NCBI RefSeq assembly: GCF_017826695.1 | Contig: NZ_JAFFZW010000001.1 | Location: 988,447 to 1,052,446 of the forward strand | DNA: 64,000 bases | Direction of reading: 5' to 3' | From: Pseudomonas alliivorans | GTDB lineage: Bacteria; Pseudomonadota; Gammaproteobacteria; Pseudomonadales; Pseudomonadaceae | Shown: piece after piece, positions 45,553-54,298 of the stretch | Numbering within the stretch: the first letter of the stretch is position 1 | Layout: every line of letters starts with the position of its first letter | Position numbers and translations under genes: made by a program | Notes under the pieces: generated by a model | Database searches by the model: none | The model's input: only the letters and a program-made list of their open reading frames with translations | What the model was told of the DNA's origin: nothing

Positions 45553-46929
45553 TCATGGTGATGTAGGGTGGATGCGGGTGCTTTTTTGAAGGGTTTGCGA
45601 CCTTCGATCCCGTTCTTGTTGGGCGAACAGCACGGGCCTCATGCCCAGGCTGATGATTTTCGGAAATTCGTCAATCCGGATCTGGGCCGAACAGCGGGCG
45701 TCGGTGCAGTTCCAGGGTGTATCGGTCTCGAAGCGGCCCTTTTCCGGCTGGCCGCTGTCGATAATTTCCACGTTACCGCGCTGCACGCTGCTCGCTTCGA
45801 CATGGGTCAGGTGTGGCACACCGGTGGTCCACGCCACCAGAATCTGCTCCTGGCCGCGGGAGAACCTGAGCAGGTAAGTCGAATCCATTTCCTGGCTTCT
45901 CTCGACGTCGTACTGGTAATCCAGCAAGGTCCTGCTGATGGCATTGAGCGTCGCGTAGGCAGGCTTGGTGCTCAGGTCTTTCCTGAGCAGGCCGAAGTTC
46001 TGTTGCGGGTCTTCACTGTCAGTGCCGCTGTCGATCAGTCCGTGCCACCAAAGCCCCTTGATATCCGGCAGCGTGCGGGCGAGAAAAAAGCTGCGCGCCA
46101 GAAAGGCGGCCTGGTTCTGTTCGCTGACGCTGCAGTCACCGGTGCCTGTCGGCCAGCCCATCTCGGTCAAATACAGCGGTACCGGACGGGTCGCCAGCGC
46201 ACGCAGGTCCGCATCGATCCAGCGCAGCCACGCGATCCAGCGCTCGGGTGTGTGGCGCTGCTCGGTCCGGCAATGCACGTAGGGATGCAGTGACAGGCCG
46301 TCCACCTGATTGAGCAGACCGTTCTGGATCAGTCGCTCGGCGAACCCCAGCTCCATTCCCAGGCTGGTGACGGCGCCGGCCAGAATCGTGACCGGCTTTT
46401 TCTGTGTTCTGATGCGGGCCGCGGTTTCTTCGACCAGCGTGCTGTAGTCCTTCGCCGCCCAGGCATCGACCGGGTTTTCCCGATCCCACTCGTTCCAGAT
46501 TTCGTAAAGATCGATCCGGTTGGCCAGTTCCTGTGTGATGAAACTCACGTAGTTGCCGAATGCCTGGCGCACGACTGGGTGACGCGGTTTGGCGTGGTTG
46601 TCATAAAACGGGCTGCCGTAACCCAGCACCAGCAGCGGCCTCAGACGATGCTCGCGAACCCCGTCCAGATACGCCTGCCAGACGGGATTGATGCGCAGAA
46701 AGCCGCGTCGGGGTTCGACCTGGGTCCAGTACGCGCTGTCGCGAACCGAATTGACGCCTGCGCGCTCCAGCAACTCGAGGGCCTGCGTCGGCAGGCGGTC
46801 GCTGCTCATCAGTTGCGCGTCGACGCCGATGATGAAGTGTTCCTCGCCCGTGGCGAAAAGGCTGGTGAACAGCCCCAGCAGAAAGACCGTCAATGATCGT
46901 CGTCGACGGAGTGCGGGTGGCTTGGACAT
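45553..46929 (-). CDS. Glycoside hydrolase of the GH-A clan (GH39/PslG-like)
   Basis: This 458-residue protein starts with a basic N terminus and a hydrophobic stretch (SLTVFLLGLFTSLFA) that is a signal peptide or anchor, so it works in the periplasm. The TIM-barrel motifs YEIWNEWD (Glu147, acid/base) and YLTEMGWPTG (Glu256, nucleophile) are typical of clan A hydrolases such as GH39 PslG. PslG trims or processes the Psl polymer in P. aeruginosa; a similar job, cutting or freeing chains of this polymer, is inferred. A C-terminal region with Cys pairs (NCTDARCSA) follows the barrel. Confidence 0.85.
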   Translation of the reverse strand: MSKPPALRRRRSLTVFLLGLFTSLFATGEEHFIIGVDAQLMSSDRLPTQALELLERAGVNSVRDSAYWTQVEPRRGFLRINPVWQAYLDGVREHRLRPLLVLGYGSPFYDNHAKPRHPVVRQAFGNYVSFITQELANRIDLYEIWNEWDRENPVDAWAAKDYSTLVEETAARIRTQKKPVTILAGAVTSLGMELGFAERLIQNGLLNQVDGLSLHPYVHCRTEQRHTPERWIAWLRWIDADLRALATRPVPLYLTEMGWPTGTGDCSVSEQNQAAFLARSFFLARTLPDIKGLWWHGLIDSGTDSEDPQQNFGLLRKDLSTKPAYATLNAISRTLLDYQYDVERSQEMDSTYLLRFSRGQEQILVAWTTGVPHLTHVEASSVQRGNVEIIDSGQPEKGRFETDTPWNCTDARCSAQIRIDEFPKIISLGMRPVLFAQQERDRRSQTLQKSTRIHPTSP

Positions 46930-47018
46930 GTCTTGGCTCAGTCAGGAAGCACGCTGCGCAGCACTGTCTGGCGGAGCACGTGCCGAGGAAGATCACTGCA
47001 TCGTGGAATTGCCCGATC

Positions 47019-48269
47019 CTAGACCGGGTTGTACTGGCGCTGGTCGGGTGTTGTGATGCTGTCCAGTACGGTCTGGGCAAAGAGCGTCTCGTACTGATCC
47101 AGCATCAGGTCCAGGTTCAGCAGCGACGCGACGCTGTTGCGCGCCTGAGCACTGAGTCGTGCCAGGAGGCGGGGCTGCTGGTGCAGCTTGAGCATCGCCA
47201 GCCCCAATGAGTCGGGATCGTCCGGGCTGCACAACAGGCCGTTGAGCTGGTCCTGGATGATTTCTGTCAACCCTCCCATGCGGCTGGCAATGACCGGACG
47301 GGAATAGGCACAGGCCTCCACGGCTACCATGCCGAACGGCTCGTTCCAGATGGACGGCACCACGGCCACGTCGATCTGGCTGTAGAACGTTTCGGGCTTC
47401 TGGTAACCGACAAAGCTGATGTTCGGTGAGGTCACCATGGCCTTGAAGCGTTTCTCGTCGTTGATCTGTCCGCGTCCGGCAATCTGCAGCGTTGCGTTGA
47501 ATGGCAGATGTTGAAACTGATCGATCAGCCAGCCCACGCCCTTCGAGTCCGACAGGGTGCCCAGATAGCCAAAACGCAGCGGCGCGTTGCTCGGCTCTGC
47601 CGTTTGCGGATCAATACTGCGTGGCTGTGGCAGGGCAATCGGTATGGGACTTGCGTTGTGCACCACGTAGCTTTTGGCACCCTTGAAATAGCCTTGGGCC
47701 TGCAACGTGTCGAGCATGTACTGACTGACGCCCACCACCGTGCTGACCTGGGCCGAGCGCTCGTCATGTCCCTTGCGAAACTGCTTGCACATCACGCATT
47801 GGCGCTGGCAGCTGTGGCCTTTCTTGAACATGGTGCTGCTGGGACAGAGCAGATAGAGGTCGTGAAGGACTTGAACGATGGGACGGCCTGACGCCGTGAT
47901 TTCATCCCACGCCGAGACCGACCAGCCGGTCAGGTTATGGCACACCACCAGGTCCGGCTGCTCCATTTCCATGACCTGACTGACGTACTCGCGCATGCCC
48001 ACGTTGTAGCGGTCACGCAGGTGCCAGCCGAGGCGGATCAGACGGCCGGGCCGCTGCGCTGTGAAATGCCAGTACAGGTTATGCAGGCCGGCGCGGTAAA
48101 CCTTGATCTGGTTGACGGCGGTCATGTGCAATCCGGGTTGGTCCGTGGTGGCCAGCACGGCAACCGCGTGGCCACGCTTCTGCAGGCCTTCGACCGTGCG
48201 CTGCAGGATGATTTCCGCGCCGCCGCCGATGTCAGGTGCATAGAGGCTGCTGATGAAGAGGATTTTCAT
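47019..48269 (-). CDS. Glycosyltransferase family 4 protein
   Basis: This 416-residue GT4 enzyme has the start MKILFISSLYAPDIGGGAEI, an inserted Cys-rich region HSCQRQCVMCKQ near residue 155, and the donor site VAVVPSIWNEPFGMVAVEACA. The four closely spaced Cys of the insert might bind a metal, a feature seen in some WcaC/WcaL relatives. It acts at the inner membrane face as part of the assembly line. Its start overlaps the stop of the GT2 gene upstream by 4 bases. An 89-base gap separates it from the hydrolase gene downstream. Confidence 0.88.
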   Translation of the reverse strand: MKILFISSLYAPDIGGGAEIILQRTVEGLQKRGHAVAVLATTDQPGLHMTAVNQIKVYRAGLHNLYWHFTAQRPGRLIRLGWHLRDRYNVGMREYVSQVMEMEQPDLVVCHNLTGWSVSAWDEITASGRPIVQVLHDLYLLCPSSTMFKKGHSCQRQCVMCKQFRKGHDERSAQVSTVVGVSQYMLDTLQAQGYFKGAKSYVVHNASPIPIALPQPRSIDPQTAEPSNAPLRFGYLGTLSDSKGVGWLIDQFQHLPFNATLQIAGRGQINDEKRFKAMVTSPNISFVGYQKPETFYSQIDVAVVPSIWNEPFGMVAVEACAYSRPVIASRMGGLTEIIQDQLNGLLCSPDDPDSLGLAMLKLHQQPRLLARLSAQARNSVASLLNLDLMLDQYETLFAQTVLDSITTPDQRQYNPV

Positions 48270-49267
48270 AGAGGATATGACCTGTTGAGGCCCAGCACGC
48301 CAGCCTCGCCATCGTGGATGGCCTGCTCGATCAGGCTCAGGCGCTGTCCGGCATCACAACGCCTGGCGATCACGCGCAGCAGGCAGAAAAACACCCAGCG
48401 GTTGAGTCGGTAGAGCAGAGGGGACGACGCCCAGACGTTTTTGTCGAACCAGGCCTGATTGCGTGCCCCGTAATAGGCACGCAGATCCGAACCGGCCAGC
48501 AGATAGTTTTCGTAGACATTTCGGGTGCGTGCCTTGATGTTCCAGGAGTCTTCCAGGTCATCGAGCAGCGCCTCGGGCACCAGATAAATCCGCCCGCCAC
48601 CCGCGGTGATTCGCCAGGTGTACTCACTGTCATCGGCATACAGCTTCAGTGCTTCCAGCGGCAGGCCGATCTTGACGTAAAGGCTGCGATGGGCCAGTAA
48701 TCCGCCGTAGGTGGCGAAGGGCAATTGGACTGTCTGTGGCACAGCGTGATCGGCCACCGGTTTGCCCCATGGCAGACGACGCCAGATTTTGTAAGGCAGT
48801 TGCGCGATGTGAAAGCCGAAGAAGCTCGATCTCAGCTGAACCGCGTATCGTCGGGGTACGCCTGCTGCGATGTCAGCCTGATGGGTGGGACGAAACCCGA
48901 GCACGGCGGTCTTGTCTCGCCCATCGATGCTTTCCCGTTGATGGAGATGATGGTGAAGCACTTCGATGGCGTTGATGGTGGGGGCGTTGTCGTCATCCAT
49001 CAGCCATATGTACTCGGCCCCGGCATCCAGCGCGGCCTGAATGCCGACCGAATAGCCATGTGCCGAACCTGTGTTGTGCTCCAGCCGGATGACCTCGACC
49101 TGACCGGGCCACTTGCTGCTCAGATTCTGCAGCGGCGCGACCGAAGCGTTACTGACAATGATGACCCGCTCGATCAATGGGCTTTCAAGCGAGCGGCTGA
49201 CCAGCGTGTGCAGGTAGTTGAAACGATCACCATAGGTGAGCGTCACCAGGGTGGTCCGGTGGGTCAT
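48266..49267 (-). CDS. Glycosyltransferase family 2 protein
   Basis: This 333-residue GT-A enzyme has the start TTLVTLTYGDRFNYLHTLV and the metal-binding WLMDDDNAP motif (DDD) after 90 residues. It resembles galactofuranosyl-transferase-like GlfT family members, adding a sugar to the repeat at the cytoplasmic side. ATG 49267 (MTHRTTLV) is preferred over the frame from 49348, which overlaps the upstream rfaH-like gene. The gene ends in the 4-base overlap with the GT4 gene. Confidence 0.87.
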   Translation of the reverse strand: MTHRTTLVTLTYGDRFNYLHTLVSRSLESPLIERVIIVSNASVAPLQNLSSKWPGQVEVIRLEHNTGSAHGYSVGIQAALDAGAEYIWLMDDDNAPTINAIEVLHHHLHQRESIDGRDKTAVLGFRPTHQADIAAGVPRRYAVQLRSSFFGFHIAQLPYKIWRRLPWGKPVADHAVPQTVQLPFATYGGLLAHRSLYVKIGLPLEALKLYADDSEYTWRITAGGGRIYLVPEALLDDLEDSWNIKARTRNVYENYLLAGSDLRAYYGARNQAWFDKNVWASSPLLYRLNRWVFFCLLRVIARRCDAGQRLSLIEQAIHDGEAGVLGLNRSYPL

Positions 49268-49344
49268 GGTCTGTTTCCGGTGGTGGCTTGAAGGGGAACG
49301 CCGATGGTCATGATGTGGCTGGCTGGCATGCACTGCGCGAGCCC

Positions 49345-49857
49345 TCAAGCCCGCGCTTCCATCCGCGTCAGACTGCTGATCGGCAAAACGACCTTCTGCT
49401 GACGTTGCAGCATGTTGAGCAGGATCACGGCGCGCTCGGTGCCATCAGTGGCCAGGAAGATGGCTTCGACATCGCAAAAGCCTCCCGCTTTGATCAGCAC
49501 CGGCTCGCCTTGGGTAAACACAATCCTTGGGACGGGAGCAGACAGGCGCTCGCGGATCTGCTCGATCAGCTCGTCACGCACCGGCACCGGGTGGCCGCCG
49601 AAGGTGACGATGCGGGCCACGCCGCGTGTCGAGCGGATCGGGTACCAGTTGTCGTGTACCTGATCCATGCGGATGAACAGGTAGCCCGGGAACAGTTCTT
49701 CCTCGATCGGCGTACGGTTGCTGCGCTTTCTTTCCCCTGACTTGAGTGGCCGGTAGCACTCGAAATGCTGGCGCTGCAGGTGCTCCTCGGCACGGGCTTC
49801 CTGACGGGGTTTGGTCTGAATCAGATACCAGCGGGCGGGGCGCTCGGACATGGACAT
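49345..49857 (-). CDS. rfaH: RfaH/NusG-family transcription antiterminator
   Basis: This 170-residue protein is a specialised NusG paralogue. The NGN domain (about residues 8-105) begins RWYLIQTKPRQEARAEEHL and includes ELFPGYLFIRMDQ; a short KOW domain (about 115-165) carries EPVLIKAGGFCDVEAIF. RfaH binds the ops element in the nontemplate DNA of a paused polymerase, stops it from terminating and recruits ribosomes. Two ops elements lie in the leader of this same operon (57867-57877 and 57969-57979), so the likely target is its own operon. ATG 49857 has SD GGAG; the next ATG two codons on is equally possible. It is four bases from the WbqC-like gene. Confidence 0.9.
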   Translation of the reverse strand: MSMSERPARWYLIQTKPRQEARAEEHLQRQHFECYRPLKSGERKRSNRTPIEEELFPGYLFIRMDQVHDNWYPIRSTRGVARIVTFGGHPVPVRDELIEQIRERLSAPVPRIVFTQGEPVLIKAGGFCDVEAIFLATDGTERAVILLNMLQRQQKVVLPISSLTRMEARA

Positions 49858-49861
49858 GGGG

Positions 49862-50650
49862 TCACTCCACTGCCAGTTGCGGGGAAGGGGCAAGTGTTGC
49901 GTCAGAGCCAATCCGCACACAGGTATCGTTGGCAACCTGCAGATCGTGAGTCGTGCAATGACTCAGCAGCGCCTGAACCTGTTCCAGACTGTTGAACATC
50001 AACACGTCAATGATCGACAGATCACTGACGAAGGGCTGGCCCAACTGTGGATACGTGAAGGGTCGCATAGAGAAAAAGCGCAGCAGCAGACCATTGCGGG
50101 CAAAGCGGTCGCGGTCGTAAAGCTGAAGGCCACCCAGCGGGTTGAGCACCGAACTGGCGGACAGCGCGTGAGCGACCCGGATCACCCGGTCCTGCTTGTC
50201 GGTGCACTGGTTGATCTTCAGGTCGGAGCCCCGAACCATTGGCGTATCGATTTGCAGATAAGCGCACAGCTCGCGCAAGGCGTTCTCCGCATACAGCGCC
50301 AGGTTGTGCTGCGGATGGCGGATCAGTCGCTCCAGCAACGGCATGACCTGCGCAAAGTACGGCGCCTTGCGGTAGCTCTGAGCGATGATATTGATCAGGC
50401 GACTGGCTTCGTCTGCAAAGTTGTCGATCAGGCTGCGCTGCATGATGGGCAGTTCGAAGTGGTCTTTTTTCAGCGGGAAGGTAATCAGCCGGGCCTGACC
50501 GTTGCTCAGGATCCGGTTCCGGTTTACCCAGCCCGCCCGGATGTACTGCAGGTCGTCGCCCAGGACGAACACGTCAGCGGCTGCGATCAGCTGGAAATAG
50601 CCCAGATAGGGAAACAGGTATGGCTGCATCATTGCTACGGTTCTGGCCAT
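49862..50650 (-). CDS. WbqC-family protein
   Basis: This 262-residue protein fits the WbqC family found in O-antigen and exopolysaccharide clusters: it begins VAMMQPYLFPYLGYFQLIAA and carries FVLGDDLQYIRAGWVNRNRI. Family members are thought to act in sugar amide or amino-acid decoration of sugars, but the reaction is not established. The family often accompanies aminotransferase and acyl- or hydroxylation genes, as here. It has no signal peptide or membrane segment. It lies between the rfaH-like gene and the wzc gene. Confidence 0.85.
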   Translation of the reverse strand: MARTVAMMQPYLFPYLGYFQLIAAADVFVLGDDLQYIRAGWVNRNRILSNGQARLITFPLKKDHFELPIMQRSLIDNFADEASRLINIIAQSYRKAPYFAQVMPLLERLIRHPQHNLALYAENALRELCAYLQIDTPMVRGSDLKINQCTDKQDRVIRVAHALSASSVLNPLGGLQLYDRDRFARNGLLLRFFSMRPFTYPQLGQPFVSDLSIIDVLMFNSLEQVQALLSHCTTHDLQVANDTCVRIGSDATLAPSPQLAVE

Positions 50651-50694
50651 GATTAATTCCTTTTAGGGCTTGAAGAGCGCGTCGTCCGGCGCGT

Positions 50695-52911
50695 TCATTT
50701 GTTGACGGGGTGGTAGTTGTAGCCATACGCCGCGCAGTCGTAGTCCGAGGTGGTTGCCTTGCGGACCACGGCGTTGAAGATGGCGCCCTTGATCAGAATG
50801 CCGTTCTGACCGAGGCGGCGTTTGCAGGCCTCGATTTCCTTGAGCGTGGTGATGCCGAAACGCGCGACCAGCAGGCAGGTGCCCGCCTGACGGCCGACCA
50901 GCGTGGCATCGGTGACCGCGAGAATGGGCGGGGTGTCCACCAGGATCAGGTCGTACAGGGGCGACAACTCGGTGAGCATCTTGTTGAAGTTGTCATGCAT
51001 CAGCAGCTCGGAAGGGTTGGGGGCCGCAAAGCCGCAGGAGATGAAATCCAGATGGCGAATCTGGGTGTGATTGATGACCTCGGTGCATTTCAGGCGAGCG
51101 GCCAGCGTGTCGGACAGGCCATGTTTGGGTTGCAGGCCGAAGATGCGGTGCAGGTAGCCCTTGCGCATGTCGGCGTCGATGAGCAGTACGCGTTTGCCCG
51201 TCTGGGCGATGATGGCGGCCAGGTTGCTGGACACGAATGACTTGCCCGCACCGGGCGACGGGCTGGAAATCATCAGCACGTTGTTGCGCGCTTCGAGCAT
51301 CGCGAAATGCAGGCTGGTGCGCAGGCTGCGCAAGGACTCGATAGCCAGTTCGTTGGGCGCCGCAATGCTCAGCAGCCGGGATTCCTTGGGAGCACCGCCG
51401 CCCTTGGTGGTTTTCTCCAGACGATCCTGCTGGCGGGAGTACGGCAGCGATGCGTAGACCGGCATGCCGCTGTTTTCGATGACTTCGGCACTTTCCACGC
51501 CGCGGTAGAACGCCTGGCGAACAAAAATAATGGTCACGGCCACCAGTGCTCCGACCAGCGTGGCCAGCAGCACGACCAGCGTCTTCATCGGCTTCACCGG
51601 ACGTTCGACGTTGGTGTCTGCGTTGTCGATCACCCGGACGTTACCGATGCTTCCCGCCCGCAGAATGTCCTGTTCCTGACTCTTGTTGAGCATCAGGGTG
51701 TAGGTCTGGCTGGTGACCTGCATGTCGCGGGTCAGGCGCAGCAATTCCTGCTGCGTCATAGGCAGGGCCTCGATCTTCTTCAACAGGCCCTGTTTCTGTT
51801 GTTCAAGCTGGCTCATCTGACTCATCAGACTGCGATAGGTCGGATGCTCCTGGGTGTACAGCCGTTCGATCTCGACGCGCTTGAGCTTGAGCTCCGACAG
51901 CATCGAGTCCAGTTTGACGACCTGATCCAGCACGCCCTTGGTCTCGATGCTCAGGTCCACCGATTTGGCGCTGGTCTGAAAGTTGTTAAGGGCCACTTCG
52001 GACTCTTCCAACTGCTTGCGCACCATGGGCAGTTGCGAACGCAGGAACTGCAGGCGCTGTGCGGCTTCGGCCGAGCTGCGCTCAACGTTCTGGCGCACAT
52101 AGAGGTGGCTGACCTCGTCCAGAATCTTGTTGGCCTTGTCGGCGTCCTGATCCTCGATGGACAGGTAAATGATCCCGGAGTCCTTGCCCGCTTCGGTGAT
52201 CTTCAAACGATTCTGATAGATCAGTGCCGAGGTCAGTGTTCGCTGGCGCGAAACGGTGAACTCAGTACCAGGATGCGCATGCAGGGCGGCGACCTGGATC
52301 TTCACGCCGTTGCCCTCCACGATCCGGTTGATGGCACCGCTGAGCAACAGGTTGTGGTCGCTGTCATACAGCGAAAACTGGCCGGGGTTGCCTGCCACCA
52401 GCGTCAGCTTCTCGCCCAGCAGGGCTTCGGGTACTTCCAGCTGGAAGACATCGATTTTCTCGCCGCCCCAGGCGTACTGGGTCATGCCGAACAGTGGCTC
52501 GGCCAGCGCACCCTCATATTCAGGCTTGAACGTGCGATAGAGATAAGGCCCGATGACCGGAAAGAAGTCAGGTGTCTGGACAAGATTCAGCTTCAGGTCA
52601 TCCACTACCTTGCCAAGCAGGGCGCGTGATTTGATCAGTTCGATTTCGGTGGTGGCCTGGGAGACCGACGACGGCTTGTTGTTGACCTCGGGTGTGCCCT
52701 CGATACCGACCTTCTTCGGCTCGATCTGGATCATTGCACTGGCCTGAAACACCGGCGTGGCGAGAATGGCGTACGCAAGCCCGGTCAGGAAAAACAGGCT
52801 GACGGTCCAGATTATCAAGGCCTTGTGATCGAACAACATGCGCAAGATAGTTGCCAAATCGATCCGGGTGTCCTGGTAATAGTCCAGGGTGGGACGGTTC
52901 ATGACGGTCAT
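50695..52911 (-). CDS. wzc: Polysaccharide co-polymerase and tyrosine autokinase Wzc
   Basis: This 738-residue inner-membrane protein combines a Wzz domain with a BY-kinase. The first helix is at about residues 33-55, a large periplasmic coiled-coil part follows, and the second helix is at about 445-465. The kinase has Walker A SSPSPGAGKSF (near 550), Walker A' LLIDADMRKG and Walker B LILVDTPPILAV. The C-terminal Tyr cluster (SDYDCAAYGYNYHPVNK) is the autophosphorylation site. Phosphorylation cycles with Wzb control chain length and export of the polymer. It has a 1-base gap to the wzb gene. Confidence 0.95.
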   Translation of the reverse strand: MTVMNRPTLDYYQDTRIDLATILRMLFDHKALIIWTVSLFFLTGLAYAILATPVFQASAMIQIEPKKVGIEGTPEVNNKPSSVSQATTEIELIKSRALLGKVVDDLKLNLVQTPDFFPVIGPYLYRTFKPEYEGALAEPLFGMTQYAWGGEKIDVFQLEVPEALLGEKLTLVAGNPGQFSLYDSDHNLLLSGAINRIVEGNGVKIQVAALHAHPGTEFTVSRQRTLTSALIYQNRLKITEAGKDSGIIYLSIEDQDADKANKILDEVSHLYVRQNVERSSAEAAQRLQFLRSQLPMVRKQLEESEVALNNFQTSAKSVDLSIETKGVLDQVVKLDSMLSELKLKRVEIERLYTQEHPTYRSLMSQMSQLEQQKQGLLKKIEALPMTQQELLRLTRDMQVTSQTYTLMLNKSQEQDILRAGSIGNVRVIDNADTNVERPVKPMKTLVVLLATLVGALVAVTIIFVRQAFYRGVESAEVIENSGMPVYASLPYSRQQDRLEKTTKGGGAPKESRLLSIAAPNELAIESLRSLRTSLHFAMLEARNNVLMISSPSPGAGKSFVSSNLAAIIAQTGKRVLLIDADMRKGYLHRIFGLQPKHGLSDTLAARLKCTEVINHTQIRHLDFISCGFAAPNPSELLMHDNFNKMLTELSPLYDLILVDTPPILAVTDATLVGRQAGTCLLVARFGITTLKEIEACKRRLGQNGILIKGAIFNAVVRKATTSDYDCAAYGYNYHPVNK

Positions 52912-53364
52912 TTATCTTGTTTCTCCTGACTGAAGATGGGGAAGCCAGTCATCGATGCATCGCGAGAGATGCTGATAGGTCTGTTCAAAGGCTGACTTGG
53001 GTCGTCGATACGGGTCTGCTATTTCCAGCGTGTGCTGCCACTTGCCGAGCAGGAAAGTTCTGCCGCGCACTTCCGGCGCCAGCTTGAGAATTCGGGGAAC
53101 GTGGGCCTGCTCCATGAGCAGGATCAGGTCCGCCTGAAGGAGCAGATGCCGGTTTACCTGTCGAGCTTCATGGCGGCGGGTCGGTACCTGATGCGACTGC
53201 AGGACCGCCTTGGCCAGCGGGTCCATCGCCGAGCCGGACAGCGCGGCAATGCCTGCCGACTGAACGCGTACATCCGGGTCTGTCAGACGATGACGCAACA
53301 GCGCCACCGCCATCGGGCTGCGGCAGATGTTGCCAACGCACACCACCAGCACGTTACTGAACAT
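52912..53364 (-). CDS. wzb: Low-molecular-weight protein tyrosine phosphatase Wzb
   Basis: This 150-residue enzyme has the phosphatase loop CVGNICRSP with Cys9 and Arg15 (CX5R) at its N terminus and the general acid Asp in EIADPYRRPK. It removes phosphate from the tyrosine cluster of Wzc, whose gene follows directly. Its start overlaps the stop of the GT2 gene upstream by 11 bases, a translationally coupled arrangement. Confidence 0.94.
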   Translation of the reverse strand: MFSNVLVVCVGNICRSPMAVALLRHRLTDPDVRVQSAGIAALSGSAMDPLAKAVLQSHQVPTRRHEARQVNRHLLLQADLILLMEQAHVPRILKLAPEVRGRTFLLGKWQHTLEIADPYRRPKSAFEQTYQHLSRCIDDWLPHLQSGETR

Positions 53365-54295
53365 GGGCTTTGCCGGTGGCGGACCAGAGTCGTTTGCTCA
53401 GGTTGACGGCGAAATTGCGCGCCACCATCAACAGCGTCTGAAGCTTGTGGCGCGGTTCCAGTGCCGACAGCGACAGGCAGACGTTTTGCATCAGGAAGTA
53501 CTCGTACAACGCCTGGTTGCCGAGGCGGTTGTAGTAGTTGGCCAGGCTTGAGCAGGTCTGCAGACTCATGTGCAACTTGCGTTTGTCGCTGCGCATCGAG
53601 AACACGCCACCCGGATGCAACCGGTAAGCAGCCGGTTTGATCTCGGCCATGAACTTGCCCTTGCCGTGGGCACCCAGCAGTGACCACCAGCACAGGTCAT
53701 TCAACGGCGCGATGCGAATGTGCAGTTCGGGCGGCATGGCGCTGAACACATTGCGAAAACAGGTGGTCAGGGTCGAAATACGGCGCGCCTTCTGCAGCTC
53801 CAGGCTCGTGGCGTCGCTGCGCAGGTTGCCTTGCAACTGAATGCCGTACTGGCCGTTCTCGTCGAACGCGAACGCATCGTGGTAGGTGATGACGTAGTCA
53901 GGATGGCTTTCAAGAAAATCCACTTGCAGTTGCAGCTTGCGCGGGTCGGTCCAGTAGTCGTCGGCCTCGCAGTAGGCGATGTAACGCCCGCGCGCCTTGG
54001 CGAACAGGTTCGGTACGCAGGGAATGCCCTGACTGTACTGGTTGGTCTGCTGATAGAAAGGCCGGATGATCGTCGGGTGGCGCTCGGTGTACTGCGCAAT
54101 GATGCGCGCCGTTGCGTCGGTAGAGGCATCGTCGTGGACCAGAATCTCGTAGCTGAACGAGGTTTGCTGCGACAGAAAGCCGTCCAGCGTCTGGGCGATG
54201 AACGCCTCCTGATTGTAGGCCGGGCAAACGATGCTCAGCAGTGGCGTCTGGGGCTCCGGACGCGTTGTGCCGGCGGTTTTTGCAGTGACATCCAT
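53354..54295 (-). CDS. Glycosyltransferase family 2 protein
   Basis: This 313-residue GT-A enzyme has the start LLSIVCPAYNQEAFIAQTLD, the DXD-type stretch EILVHDDASTDATARI, and YCEADDYWTDPRKLQLQ. It is close in layout to rhamnosyl/galactosyl transferases of surface polysaccharide loci. It acts in the cytoplasm on the lipid-linked chain. Its stop lies inside the wzb start, and it sits three bases downstream of the flippase gene. Confidence 0.88.
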   Translation of the reverse strand: MDVTAKTAGTTRPEPQTPLLSIVCPAYNQEAFIAQTLDGFLSQQTSFSYEILVHDDASTDATARIIAQYTERHPTIIRPFYQQTNQYSQGIPCVPNLFAKARGRYIAYCEADDYWTDPRKLQLQVDFLESHPDYVITYHDAFAFDENGQYGIQLQGNLRSDATSLELQKARRISTLTTCFRNVFSAMPPELHIRIAPLNDLCWWSLLGAHGKGKFMAEIKPAAYRLHPGGVFSMRSDKRKLHMSLQTCSSLANYYNRLGNQALYEYFLMQNVCLSLSALEPRHKLQTLLMVARNFAVNLSKRLWSATGKAHVQ

Positions 54296-54298
54296 GGC

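Noticed and set aside
51307..52629. 440-codon plus-strand frame opposite wzc
   Set aside because: It is antisense to the Wzc gene and has no recognisable domain.
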